A stretch of 64,000 nucleotides of DNA from Streptomyces davaonensis JCM 4913 (lineage in GTDB: Bacteria; Actinomycetota; Actinomycetes; Streptomycetales; Streptomycetaceae). The stretch covers positions 3,630,053-3,694,052 of the forward strand of contig NC_020504.1 in assembly GCF_000349325.1 (NCBI RefSeq). The letters are read 5' to 3'. The notes beneath the pieces are model-generated. The model did not search any database. It worked only from the letters and a program-made list of their open reading frames with translations, and was not told where the DNA came from. Positions 50,762-59,066 of the stretch are shown in pieces (within the stretch, counting starts at the first letter, position 1; each line of letters begins with the position of its first letter). Made by a program: the position numbers and the translations under genes.

Positions 50762-50830
50762 CCCCAAGGGGGGCGGAGCTGTATCAATATGCGGCTCCGC
50801 CGCGTGGGCGCGACCAGCCACAACGAACCC
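50762..50830. repeat. Streptomyces intergenic repeat with hairpin
   Basis: GGGCGGAGC and GCTCCGCC pair around TGTATCAATATGCG, followed by GCGTGGGCGCGACCAGCCAC. The same kind of sequence recurs in intergenic regions across Streptomyces genomes; it shares the GGGCGCGAC-AGCC core with the repeat at 42886. It occupies most of the gap between the PHP gene and the zinc-ribbon gene. Confidence 0.65.
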
Positions 50831-50871
50831 GCAGACGCACCACCACCAGGCCCCCCGCCCCCTCAGGCGCC

Positions 50872-51513
50872 CTACGGCTCAAGCAAGCGCGGCGACAGCG
50901 CCCCGCAAGGCACCAAGTCGACCTCCGCCCCCGCATCCCGCAGATCCGTCAGCACCAGCTCGTCGTACATCAGCAGCCCGGACTGCTCGGGCCACACCAC
51001 GGCCCACAACCACAGCCCCAGCGCCTCCCCCGCAAAGACCGCCCGATCGTCCGGCGCCCCCGTGACATGCCACAGCGGCGTCGGCCGCCCCGCCGCCAAC
51101 ACCTTCGCCTGCGCCGGTTTCTCCACGTTCATGTACGGCCCCGGATCCGGCCCGTCGATCCCCGCGTACCGCGCGCCGAGTCCGACCCCCAGCTCCTCGG
51201 CCACCAGGATCAGCTCGCCCATGCCGCCGAGCGGCCCGGGACCGGTACAGGCCACCGCCGTCGCACGGCCACCGCTGCGGTCGTCCCCCGCGCACGCCAC
51301 ACCCGTGAACAGCCAGCCGACCGGCAGCGGCCACGGCATCCACACCGGTACCTGCGTGCGATGCACGACGACACTGAGGGCCTCGACGCTGGGCGGGATC
51401 ACGGGCTGGAGTGGATGCACGGTCCCGTGCACATCGCACTGCCAGGAATCGGCGAAGAGTCCGGGAGCCCTGACCCGGCCACCACACTTCGGGCAACTGG
51501 GTTCGCCCCTCAT
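50872..51513 (-). CDS. DUF6758-like protein with N-terminal zinc ribbon
   Basis: 213 residues. It starts RGEPSCPKCGGRVRAPG and continues DSWQCDVHG, which together give a CxxC...CxxH zinc ribbon. The rest is a beta-rich domain with many Trp/Gly/Pro (VWMPWPLPVGWLFTGVACAG; LGGMGELILVAEELGVGLG), cytosolic, conserved in actinobacteria. The ATG at 51513 lies after an AT-poor region with no clear ribosome site. Function unknown; I recognise the type but the family number is from memory. Confidence 0.72.
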   Translation of the reverse strand: MRGEPSCPKCGGRVRAPGLFADSWQCDVHGTVHPLQPVIPPSVEALSVVVHRTQVPVWMPWPLPVGWLFTGVACAGDDRSGGRATAVACTGPGPLGGMGELILVAEELGVGLGARYAGIDGPDPGPYMNVEKPAQAKVLAAGRPTPLWHVTGAPDDRAVFAGEALGLWLWAVVWPEQSGLLMYDELVLTDLRDAGAEVDLVPCGALSPRLLEP

Positions 51514-51672
51514 AGGGCCCCACGGTCCTACCCCTTTTCCGTCACGTCAAGGACGATCACCCGTCCGGGCGGAACCGATTGACTGGCCAATTTGGATGCA
51601 CCTTGCATTAATTAGTCGAGCTAACTCATCACATGTAAACGCCAACCAACTGGAAACGGGATCGGAGTCACC

Positions 51673-52311
51673 ATGGACCCCTTCGACGCGGGAGCTGGCG
51701 GCCTCCTACGCCAGCCCAAGGCCGTGTGGGCAACCGCCGGCGCATCCGTCGTCGCCTTCATGGCATCGGCCTAGTCGACCCGATCCTGCCGTCGATCGCC
51801 CAGGGCCTGGACGCCTCGGCCAGTCAGGTCTCCCTGCTGTACGAGTCCGCGCTCGGCCTCGGCATGGCGTGCGGCCCGCTGCCGGGCGCCCTGCTCGGCG
51901 ACGCGAGCTGGCGCTACCCGTTCTTCGGCACGGCGTTCCTGATGGCCGTCGGCTTCCTGTGCATCACGGCGTTCCTGAAGGAGCATCCGAAGCCCGCCCG
52001 GAAGACCTCGCTGCTGGACCCGCTCAAGGTGCTCGGCCACGGTGGTCTGGCCTCCGCCGCGGTCTCGTCGTTCTTCTACAACTGCACGTTCTTCACCGTG
52101 CCGGCCTTCACCCCGTTCGTGCTGAACATGACCCCGTACAAATCGGGCGCGGTGTTCTTCGCCTGGGGTGTGCTGCTCGCCGTGTTCTCGGTGCTCGTGG
52201 CACCCCGGCTCCAGCGCCGTACTCGGCGCGGTCGCGGTCGTCGTACGGCGCGAGGCGCTGACATACGAGCGGCACGCGCGCGAGGACGGGGTCGCCGTCT
52301 TTGCCAACTGA
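51673..52311 (+). pseudogene. Decayed MFS drug-transporter gene
   Basis: Remnant of a 12-helix major-facilitator exporter. It starts normally (ATG 51673, MDPFDAG...AVWATAGASVVAFM), then meets a TAG at 51772 and continues in another frame as GIGLVDPILPSIAQGLDASA. The sequence jumps from SQVSLLYES straight to ALGLGMACGPLPGALLGD, missing helices 2-4, then has ASWRYPFFGTAFLMAVGFL and FFAWGVLLAVFSVLVAPRLQ. A second jump with a frame change leads to the usual C-terminal tail (VRREALTYERHARED, stop at 52309). So at least one frameshift and two deletions. The promoter region upstream (51590-51660) is AT-rich with a TTAG-N5-CTAA motif that could be an old operator. Confidence 0.85.
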
Positions 52312-52341
52312 CCCATACCTACCGCTGGTTGGTGAGCTTGC

Positions 52342-52926
52342 TCACGTCAGTGAGACCGACGCGCGGGACGGATCCCTGAGGTCCGTCCCGTTCGTCAGCC
52401 AGCGCTCCTGGAGGGCCTGGGCGCCGTGCACCCGCTTCCAGGCGGCCTCGTTCGGGGTCATCGGCAGCAGTGGCAGGAAGTGGACGGGGTCCATCGGCTC
52501 GTCCAGCTCCAGATCCTCGACCAGACCGCCCGGCTCGGCGACCAGCACCGAGGTGAACGGGGCACCGGGCCACAGCGGTTCACCCACGTCGAGCGAGGCA
52601 CCGGGCGCCACGATCACACCCTCGACCTGCGGGGACGCGGCGAGCACGGCGAGCGCCCGGAGCGCCTTGTCGGTGTCGGCGAGCCCCGCGCGGACGGAGA
52701 GGACCAGTTCGGCGCGCGGTCCCTTGACCGGGTCGGCGAGCATCGCGGTGGGGTCGGACATGGGGTGCGCGGACATGCCGAGGGTGGCGTAGCGGACGAT
52801 GTCGCCCTCGTGGAAACGGAGTACTTCGACGCGGTCCGTGCCGAGGAAGGTGACCGCGGCGCGGGCGTCCGGTTCGCCCAGCGCGGAGCGCAACCGAGCC
52901 TCGACCAGAGGAAGAACATCAGCCAT
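52342..52926 (-). CDS. Suppressor-of-fused (SUFU)-like domain protein
   Basis: 194 residues, cytosolic. VLRFHEGDIVRYATLGMSAHPM, ELVLSVRAGLADTDKALRAL, LWPGAPFTSVLV and DPVHFLPLLPMTPNEAAWKRVHG match the bacterial SUFU-like domain (common in toxin-immunity proteins and housekeeping actinobacterial proteins). The ATG at 52926 (MADVLPLV) begins the conserved part; the frame is open further upstream without a ribosome site. No toxin gene is adjacent, so a stand-alone housekeeping role is likelier than immunity. Confidence 0.8.
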   Translation of the reverse strand: MADVLPLVEARLRSALGEPDARAAVTFLGTDRVEVLRFHEGDIVRYATLGMSAHPMSDPTAMLADPVKGPRAELVLSVRAGLADTDKALRALAVLAASPQVEGVIVAPGASLDVGEPLWPGAPFTSVLVAEPGGLVEDLELDEPMDPVHFLPLLPMTPNEAAWKRVHGAQALQERWLTNGTDLRDPSRASVSLT

Positions 52927-53390
52927 GCGGCGAGCATAGAACTCGTCAGTACCGGGCAAAGCAGCGCCTTGACACTTCCGTCGGCTGATACTCTTGCGCG
53001 GTGGTTCGGGGCAGCACGTTGACACGTCGCAGTCAGGCCCCGACGCCGAGGACACTCCCTTACGAGGGACCGGCCGGAGGAGGTGGGGCTGCAATGGATC
53101 GAAGTCGACCGTGCAGTAGCACCCGCTCTTCCCGCCACTGACGTAGCTGCTCTGCTTCTAGCCGGCTGCCGCCTCTCGTCTGCCTTTCACCGCGGAAGAG
53201 CCTTCGTTTCGTTTTGCCTGATCTGTCAGTCAGCAGCAGTAGCTGAACCAGCAGCGAAGCTCGCCACCGCGACGGTGCGGTGCTCCCCGCTTTGTGGACG
53301 TGCCAAACATCCAAGAGCCGGACGTCCCCATTCCGGGTAGTTCCACCCGTCGTAGCGGCCTCTCGTTGCCTGCTCGCGAAGGAGCCTGCC
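52927..53390. other. Gene-free region upstream of corA
   Basis: 464 bases with no supported gene: the open frames on both strands lack ribosome sites and recognisable sequence. Two TTGACA hexamers (52969 and 53019) could belong to promoters for corA, implying a leader of up to 350 bases. The part 53130-53260 is less GC-rich with many CTG/CAG repeats (TCAGTCAGCAGCAGTAGCTG). I could not fit an M-box or other known magnesium riboswitch. Confidence 0.4.
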
Positions 53391-54518
53391 ATGTCGATGA
53401 TCCGTGACCTGCGTGCCGCGGTCCGTCCGTCCCGTCCCTCGCCGCGCAAGAGCGTGCGTATCGACGGCGGCGCGTACGACACCACCCGTGACCCCGCGAC
53501 GCCCTCCGCCGTCGTCGACTGCGCCGTCTACCGCGACGGCGCGCGCGTCGAGAGCGGACGGCAGCTGAGCCCGCACGAGGCGATGCGTCAGGTGCGGCGC
53601 GACGGAGGGTTCGTGTGGATCGGGCTGCATGAGCCCACCGAGGCCGAATTCGCCGGTATCGCCTCGGAGTTCGGGCTGCACCCGCTGGCCGTGGAGGACG
53701 CCGTGCAGGCGCACCAGCGGCCCAAGCTGGAGCGGTACGACGACTCGCTGTTCACCGTGTTCAAGACGGTCCACTACGTCGAGCACGACGAACTCACCGC
53801 CACCAGTGAGGTGGTGGAGACCGGCGAGGTGATGTGCTTCACCGGGCGGGACTTCTTCATCACCGTCCGGCACGGCGGTCAGGGCTCGCTGCGGGCGCTC
53901 AGGCACCGGCTCCAGGACGACCCGGAGCTGCTCGCCAAGGGACCCTCGGCGGTGCTGCACGCCATCGCCGACCATGTCGTGGACGGCTACATCGCGGTGG
54001 CCGACGCGCTCCAGGACGACATCGACGACGTGGAGACGGACGTCTTCTCGCCGGGCCGCAAGGGCACCCCGCGCGGCACCGACGCCGGGCGGATCTATCA
54101 ACTCAAGCGCGAGATCCTGGAGTTCAAGCGCGCGGTGTCGCCGCTGCTGCGGCCGATGCAGCTGCTCAGCGAGCGGCCGATGCGGCTGATCGACCCCGAC
54201 ATCCAGAAGTACTTCCGCGATGTCGCCGACCACCTCGTCCGGGTCCAGGAGCAGGTCGTCGGCTTCGACGAGCTCCTCAACTCCATCCTCCAGGCCAACC
54301 TCGCCCAGGCCTCCGTGGCCCAGAACGAGGACATGCGGAAGATCACCTCATGGGCGGCCATCATCGCCGTACCGACGATGGTGTGTGGCGTGTACGGCAT
54401 GAACTTCGACTACATGCCCGAGCTGCGCTGGAAGTTCGGCTACCCGCTGGTCCTCGGCGTCACGGTGATGATCTGCCTCGGCATCCACCGCACGCTCAAG
54501 CGCAACGGCTGGCTCTAG
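53391..54518 (+). CDS. corA: CorA-family magnesium/cobalt transporter
   Basis: 375 residues. A large N-terminal cytosolic funnel domain (VDCAVYRDGARVESGR, GFVWIGLHEPTEAEF, FRDVADHLVRVQEQVVGFDE) is followed by two C-terminal membrane helices. The first helix ends with the invariant YGMNF motif (VYGMNFDYMPE) near residue 340, the selectivity filter; the second is YPLVLGVTVMICLGIHRTL. Forms a pentameric channel for Mg2+ uptake. AAGGAGCCTGCC precedes ATG 53391. A PRC/MgtE-N/CBS protein and DUF1003 lie a few genes downstream, a neighbourhood also known in mycobacteria. Confidence 0.93.
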   Translation: MSMIRDLRAAVRPSRPSPRKSVRIDGGAYDTTRDPATPSAVVDCAVYRDGARVESGRQLSPHEAMRQVRRDGGFVWIGLHEPTEAEFAGIASEFGLHPLAVEDAVQAHQRPKLERYDDSLFTVFKTVHYVEHDELTATSEVVETGEVMCFTGRDFFITVRHGGQGSLRALRHRLQDDPELLAKGPSAVLHAIADHVVDGYIAVADALQDDIDDVETDVFSPGRKGTPRGTDAGRIYQLKREILEFKRAVSPLLRPMQLLSERPMRLIDPDIQKYFRDVADHLVRVQEQVVGFDELLNSILQANLAQASVAQNEDMRKITSWAAIIAVPTMVCGVYGMNFDYMPELRWKFGYPLVLGVTVMICLGIHRTLKRNGWL

Positions 54519-54551
54519 GGAGTGTCCGGTGGGGCTGGCTAGGCTGGGCTC

Positions 54552-55064
54552 ATGACAAGTGAGCTGCTCGAGCAGGCCCTCATCGAGGAGGCCACGAAGA
54601 AGTCGGGGCTGATCTGGGTCAAGGGACCCGGTGTCCCGGCCCGGGCGCTGTGGCATGCGTGGCACGAGGGTGCGGCGTGTGTCGTCGGCGACGGGCCCGG
54701 CGAGCAGTCGCTGTCGGGGCTTTCCGACGGGGGCGAGGCCGAGGTGACGGTCCGCAGCAAGGACAAGGGGGGCCGACTGGTCTCCTGGTCGGCGAAGGTC
54801 GTGGAGCTGACGTCGGGGTCTTCGCAGTGGGAGGCGACGGTCGCCGAGCTGAAGGGCAAGCGGCTGAACGCGCCGGACGGCGAGGCGATGCCGGAGCGCT
54901 GGGGCCGGGAGTGCCGGGTGCTGCGCCTGGAGCCGACCGGGGCGACCGCGCCGCTGCCGGACGCCGACCTGTCCGCGGCGCCCCTGCCCACCCCGGCCAC
55001 CACCCGCCGCCCGATCCCCGCGGGGCTGCCGAAGCTGCTGCTGAAGGGCCGGAAGCGGAAGTAG
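54552..55064 (+). CDS. Conserved actinobacterial protein, split-barrel-like
   Basis: 170 residues. KKSGLIWVKGPGVPARALWH, WHEGAACVVGDGPGEQSL, VTVRSKDKGGRLVSWSAKV and CRVLRLEPTG suggest a small FMN-binding-split-barrel type fold, although I see no flavin residues. The last 35 residues are a Pro-rich, basic tail (LPTPATTRRPIP...GRKRK). ATG 54552 is preceded by GGCTGGGCTC only. 33 bases after corA, so possibly co-transcribed. Function unknown. Confidence 0.72.
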   Translation: MTSELLEQALIEEATKKSGLIWVKGPGVPARALWHAWHEGAACVVGDGPGEQSLSGLSDGGEAEVTVRSKDKGGRLVSWSAKVVELTSGSSQWEATVAELKGKRLNAPDGEAMPERWGRECRVLRLEPTGATAPLPDADLSAAPLPTPATTRRPIPAGLPKLLLKGRKRK

Positions 55065-55070
55065 CGCGGC

Positions 55071-55802
55071 CTACGACGTCGGCAACTGCTTGCCGTAGTC
55101 GACCGTCTCGCCCTTCTTGGGCTCCTCCAGGGTGAATTTCTTGCCCCAGGCGGAGAAGGTCAGAGTGCCCGCGCCGCCGCCACGGACCAGGCGCAGCGGG
55201 TACGGCGTGCCCTCCAGGGACACGTCCAGCGTGCCGCCGGAGCCCTGGTCGCCGGTGATACGGACGGTACGGGTGCCGGACTGCTCGTGGCGCCCGTCGG
55301 TCTCGACCTCGCCGTGCAGGGTCAGCAGCCCGTCCAGCAGCACATCCATGTCGGTGAAGCCGATGAACTTCTTGTACGAGGGGTCCTTCTGCGGCACCTT
55401 GACGTACTTGCCGTTCAGCTTGGCCGCCGCCGAGGCGTCCGCGTCCCCGCCGCTCCAGAAGTCGGCGTCCGCCATCAGGAACAGCTGCTCGTCGACCCGC
55501 AGCAGCCGGAAGGTCGCACCCTCGGCGGTGACCGAGCCCATGCCGCCGTCGGCCTTCAGGCTCATGTCGAGTTTGTAGGTCCGCCCGCTGGTGACCACGT
55601 TCCCGGAGAGGCGTACCGCGTCGGCGGACTCGGCGGCGGCGAGCGTCTTGCGCTGGATCTGCTCGGCGGACAGCTTGCCGACCCCGTTCGTGCCCGCGTC
55701 CGGGTCCTCACTGCTGCACCCCGTCAGACCCGTCACGACCAGGGCGCACAGCGCGCTCAGCAGCGCGGCCCGGAGGGTTCGGCCCTGGGGAATCGCAGTC
55801 AC
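55071..55802 (-). CDS. LppX/LprG-like lipoprotein
   Basis: 243 residues. The signal peptide (LRAALLSALCALVVTGLTGC) ends with a lipobox LTGC, so the mature protein is a lipoprotein. The mature part resembles the LppX/LprAFG fold: STAAAESADAVRLSGNVV-like start, YKLDMSLKADGGMGSV, LLRVDEQLFLMAD, LNGKYVKVPQKDP, LDVSLEGTPYPLRLV, a half-barrel with a hydrophobic cavity used to carry lipids. GTG 55802 begins the basic signal region. Convergent with the 170-aa gene, 6 bases between stops. Confidence 0.83.
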   Translation of the reverse strand: MTAIPQGRTLRAALLSALCALVVTGLTGCSSEDPDAGTNGVGKLSAEQIQRKTLAAAESADAVRLSGNVVTSGRTYKLDMSLKADGGMGSVTAEGATFRLLRVDEQLFLMADADFWSGGDADASAAAKLNGKYVKVPQKDPSYKKFIGFTDMDVLLDGLLTLHGEVETDGRHEQSGTRTVRITGDQGSGGTLDVSLEGTPYPLRLVRGGGAGTLTFSAWGKKFTLEEPKKGETVDYGKQLPTS

Positions 55803-55980
55803 AGGTGAGCTGCCTCTCTGACGGGGTCCTGGTCGGCGTACGGCAGCGTACCGGGGTCGGGAACGCGCGACGGAGCCAGTCCGTCCGGACCGCTCACCAG
55901 GGCGTATCGGATCCGGACGGGCTAGCCTGAAGCCCATCCGAGCGGACATAACGGACACCCCGGTGCGAGGAGGTGCGGTC

Positions 55981-57267
55981 ATGGCAGGGGGCACACCCCG
56001 CGTCTTCGTCTCCCATCTGTCCGGCATCGCCGCCTTCGACCCGAACGGCGACCAGGTGGGGCGGGTCCGCGATCTGGTCGTCATGCTGCGCGTCGGACGG
56101 CGGCCGCCACGGCTGCTGGGACTGGTCGTCGAACTGTCCACCCGGCGCCGCATCTTCCTGCCCATGACCCGGGTGACCAGCATCGAGTCGGGACAGGTCA
56201 TCACCACCGGAGTGCTCAACGTCCGCCGCTTCGAGCAGCGGCCCACCGAGCGGCTGGTCTTCGGCGAGCTGCTGGACCGCCGGGTCACGCTCGTCGAGAC
56301 CGGCGAGGAGGTCACGGTCCTCGATCTGTCGGTGCAGCAGCTGCCCGCCCGGCGGGACTGGGAGGTCGACCGGGTCTTCGTGCGCCGGGGCGGCAAGAGC
56401 GGGCCGCTCAGGCGGGCCAAGGGCGAGTCGCTGACCGTGGAGTGGTCCGCGGTCACCGGGTTCTCGCTGGAGGAGAAGGGCCAGGGCGCGGAGAACCTGC
56501 TCGCCACCTTCGAGCAGCTGCGGCCGGCGGACCTCGCCAATGTGCTGCACCACCTCTCCCCCAAGCGGCGCGCCGAGGTCGCCGCGGCCCTCGACGACGA
56601 CCGGCTGGCCGACGTACTGGAAGAGCTGCCGGAGGACGACCAGATCGAGATCCTCGGCAAGCTGAAGGAGGAGCGGGCCGCGGACGTGCTGGAGGCCATG
56701 GACCCGGACGACGCGGCCGACCTGCTCTCCGAGCTGCCCGAGGCGGACAAGGAGCGCCTGCTGAGCCTGATGCAGCCCGACGACGCGGCCGACATGCGGC
56801 GGCTGATGGCGTACGAGGAGCACACGGCCGGCGGTCTGATGACGACCGAGCCGATCGTGCTGCGGCCCGACGCCACCGTCGCCGACGCGCTGGCCCGGGT
56901 CCGCAACCCCGACCTCTCCCCCGCCCTCGCCGCCCAGGTCTACGTCTGCCGCCCGCCCGACGAGACCCCGACCGGCAAGTACCTCGGCACGGTGCACTTC
57001 CAGCGGCTGCTGCGCGATCCGCCGTACACCCTGGTCAGCGCGCTCCTCGACGACGATCTCCAGGCGCTGGACCCGGACGCGGCGCTGCCGGTCGTCGCCG
57101 GGTTCTTCGCCACGTACGACATGGTCGCGGCGCCCGTCGTGGACGAGTCGGGGTCGCTGCTGGGCGCGGTCACCGTGGACGACGTACTGGATCACATGCT
57201 GCCCGAGGACTGGCGGGAGACGGAGTTCCACCTCGACGAGAACACGGGGGCGGGGACGCATGGCTGA
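55981..57267 (+). CDS. PRC-barrel / MgtE-N / CBS protein without a transporter domain
   Basis: 428 residues. Residues 1-75 and about 85-150 look like PRC-barrel repeats (HLSGIAAFDPNGDQVGRVRD; FGELLDRRVTLVETGEEV). Then an MgtE N-terminal superhelix (LANVLHHLSPKRRAEVAAAL, LADVLEELPEDDQIEIL, AADVLEAMDPDDAADLLSEL) and a CBS pair (TEPIVLRPDATVADALARVR; AAPVVDESGSLLGAVTVDDV). The MgtE membrane channel is missing, so it is probably a soluble Mg/nucleotide sensor. Starts at ATG 55981; ends overlapping the DUF1003 gene by 8 bases, suggesting a joint function. Confidence 0.86.
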   Translation: MAGGTPRVFVSHLSGIAAFDPNGDQVGRVRDLVVMLRVGRRPPRLLGLVVELSTRRRIFLPMTRVTSIESGQVITTGVLNVRRFEQRPTERLVFGELLDRRVTLVETGEEVTVLDLSVQQLPARRDWEVDRVFVRRGGKSGPLRRAKGESLTVEWSAVTGFSLEEKGQGAENLLATFEQLRPADLANVLHHLSPKRRAEVAAALDDDRLADVLEELPEDDQIEILGKLKEERAADVLEAMDPDDAADLLSELPEADKERLLSLMQPDDAADMRRLMAYEEHTAGGLMTTEPIVLRPDATVADALARVRNPDLSPALAAQVYVCRPPDETPTGKYLGTVHFQRLLRDPPYTLVSALLDDDLQALDPDAALPVVAGFFATYDMVAAPVVDESGSLLGAVTVDDVLDHMLPEDWRETEFHLDENTGAGTHG

Positions 57268-57844
57268 GCGCGAGGGCGGCCGGGAGCGGACCGTGTCGGG
57301 GGCGACCGCGGCCACCCGGCCGCGGGCCCGTCTGGACCAGCCGCGGCCGCCGCGCCGCCGGATCCTGCCCGAGTGGGACCCGGAGGCCTTCGGACGGCTC
57401 TCGGAGCGCATCGCGCGGTTCCTCGGCACCGGACGGTTCATCGTCTGGATGACGGTCATCGTGATCGTCTGGGTGCTGTGGAACGTCTTCGCGCCCAAGG
57501 ACCTGAAGTTCGACGAGTACCCGTTCATCTTCCTGACCCTGATGCTCTCGCTCCAGGCCTCCTACGCGGCCCCGCTGATCCTGCTCGCGCAGAACCGGCA
57601 GGACGACCGGGACCGGGTCAACCTGGAACAGGACCGCAAGCAGAACGAGCGGTCGATCGCGGACACCGAGTACCTGACCCGGGAGATCGCCGCCCTGCGC
57701 ATCGGCCTGGGCGAGGTGGCCACCCGGGACTGGATCCGCTCCGAACTCCAGGACGTGCTGAAGGAGCTGGACGGGCACCGCGGGGACGGCCATGTCGTAT
57801 TCCCGGCAGAACGGTCCGCCGGACGTGACGCAGACGACCGCTGA
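57260..57844 (+). CDS. DUF1003 membrane protein
   Basis: 194 residues. Two membrane helices (FIVWMTVIVIVWVLWNVFA and FIFLTLMLSLQASYAAPLIL), then QNRQDDRDRVNLEQDRKQNE and a helical cytosolic tail, the complete DUF1003 layout. The first 45 residues are basic and disordered. Overlaps the CBS protein gene by 8 bases, so translation is coupled; it may be the membrane partner of that sensor. Function otherwise unknown. Confidence 0.88.
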   Translation: MAEREGGRERTVSGATAATRPRARLDQPRPPRRRILPEWDPEAFGRLSERIARFLGTGRFIVWMTVIVIVWVLWNVFAPKDLKFDEYPFIFLTLMLSLQASYAAPLILLAQNRQDDRDRVNLEQDRKQNERSIADTEYLTREIAALRIGLGEVATRDWIRSELQDVLKELDGHRGDGHVVFPAERSAGRDADDR

Positions 57845-57887
57845 GGGGCATCCCGAAGGCCCCCGGGATCGCCGTACCATCGTCCTT

Positions 57888-59021
57888 ATGGCTACGGAAG
57901 ACGCGGTGCGCGAAGCACTGTCGACGGTGAACGACCCCGAGATCAACCGACCCATCACCGAACTCGGGATGGTCAAGTCGGTGGAGATCGGTGCGGACGG
58001 AGCGGTCGCGGTCACCGTGTACCTGACGGTTTCCGGCTGCCCGATGCGGGACACGATCACGCAGCGCGTCACGGAGGCGGTCTCCCGGGTCGAGGGAGTC
58101 ACCGCTGTCGACGTGACGCTCGACGTCATGAGCGACGAGCAGCGCAAGGAGCTGGCGACCGCGCTGCGGGGCGGCCAGACCGAGCGCGAGGTCCCCTTCG
58201 CCAAGCCGGGCTCCCTGACGCGCGTGTACGCGGTCGCCTCCGGCAAGGGCGGCGTCGGCAAGTCCTCGGTGACGGTGAACCTGGCGGCCGCGATGGCGGC
58301 GGACGGTCTGAAGGTCGGTGTCGTCGACGCCGACATCTACGGCCACTCCGTGCCCCGCATGCTGGGCGCCGACGGCCGTCCCACCCAGGTCGAGAACATG
58401 ATCATGCCGCCGTCCGCGAACGGCGTGAAGGTGATCTCCATCGGCATGTTCACGCCGGGCAACGCGCCCGTGGTGTGGCGCGGCCCGATGCTGCACCGCG
58501 CGCTCCAGCAGTTCCTGGCGGATGTGTACTGGGGCGACTTGGACGTCCTGCTCCTGGACCTGCCGCCCGGCACCGGTGATATCGCGATCTCGGTCGCCCA
58601 GCTGGTCCCGAACGCCGAGATCCTGGTCGTGACGACCCCGCAGCAGGCGGCCGCCGAGGTGGCCGAGCGGGCCGGCTCCATCGCCGTGCAGACCCACCAG
58701 AAGATCGTCGGCGTGGTCGAGAACATGTCCGGCATGCCGTGCCCGCACTGCGGCGAGATGGTCGACGTCTTCGGCACCGGCGGCGGCCAGACCGTGGCGG
58801 ACGGCCTGACCCGTACGACCGGCGCGACGGTCCCGGTGCTGGGCGCCATCCCGATCGACGTGCGCCTGCGTGAGGGCGGCGACGAGGGCAAGCCGGTGGT
58901 CCTGACCGACCCGGACAGCCCGGCGGGCAGCGCGCTGCGCGCGATCGCGGGCAAGCTCGGGGGCCGGCAGCGGGGCCTTTCGGGACTGTCCTTGGGGATC
59001 ACCCCGAGGAACAAGTTCTGA
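57888..59021 (+). CDS. mrp: Mrp/ApbC iron-sulfur carrier ATPase
   Basis: 377 residues. N-terminal MIP18/DUF59 domain (residues 1-85; VTVYLTVSGCPMRDTI with the conserved Cys), then a ParA-like ATPase with the deviant Walker A ASGKGGVGKSS near 118, DADIYGHSVPRMLG, LLLDLPPGTGD, and VENMSGMPCPHCGE, where the CPHC pair binds the 4Fe-4S cluster at the dimer interface. Delivers Fe-S clusters to apoproteins in the cytosol. ATG 57888 follows the DUF1003 stop by 43 bases. Ends just before a strong terminator. The place next to the sigE cluster matches mycobacteria. Confidence 0.93.
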   Translation: MATEDAVREALSTVNDPEINRPITELGMVKSVEIGADGAVAVTVYLTVSGCPMRDTITQRVTEAVSRVEGVTAVDVTLDVMSDEQRKELATALRGGQTEREVPFAKPGSLTRVYAVASGKGGVGKSSVTVNLAAAMAADGLKVGVVDADIYGHSVPRMLGADGRPTQVENMIMPPSANGVKVISIGMFTPGNAPVVWRGPMLHRALQQFLADVYWGDLDVLLLDLPPGTGDIAISVAQLVPNAEILVVTTPQQAAAEVAERAGSIAVQTHQKIVGVVENMSGMPCPHCGEMVDVFGTGGGQTVADGLTRTTGATVPVLGAIPIDVRLREGGDEGKPVVLTDPDSPAGSALRAIAGKLGGRQRGLSGLSLGITPRNKF

Positions 59022-59035
59022 CCTGACTCACCGCG

Positions 59036-59064
59036 AAGGGGCGCCTCATCCGAAGGCGCCCCTT
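59036..59064. terminator. Terminator between mrp and the convergent 218-aa gene
   Basis: AAGGGGCGCCT (59036-59046) pairs with AGGCGCCCCTT (59054-59064) around a 7-base loop, followed by TTG on the plus strand. Its A/T-flanked stem can serve both genes. Confidence 0.82.
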
Positions 59065-59066
59065 TG

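Noticed and set aside
52342..52926. SUFU-domain protein as immunity to a polymorphic toxin.
   Set aside because: No toxin-like gene or secretion signal protein is adjacent; the neighbourhood is housekeeping.
53060..53390. Small genes or a magnesium riboswitch upstream of corA.
   Set aside because: The open frames lack ribosome sites and conserved features, and I could not fit an M-box structure.
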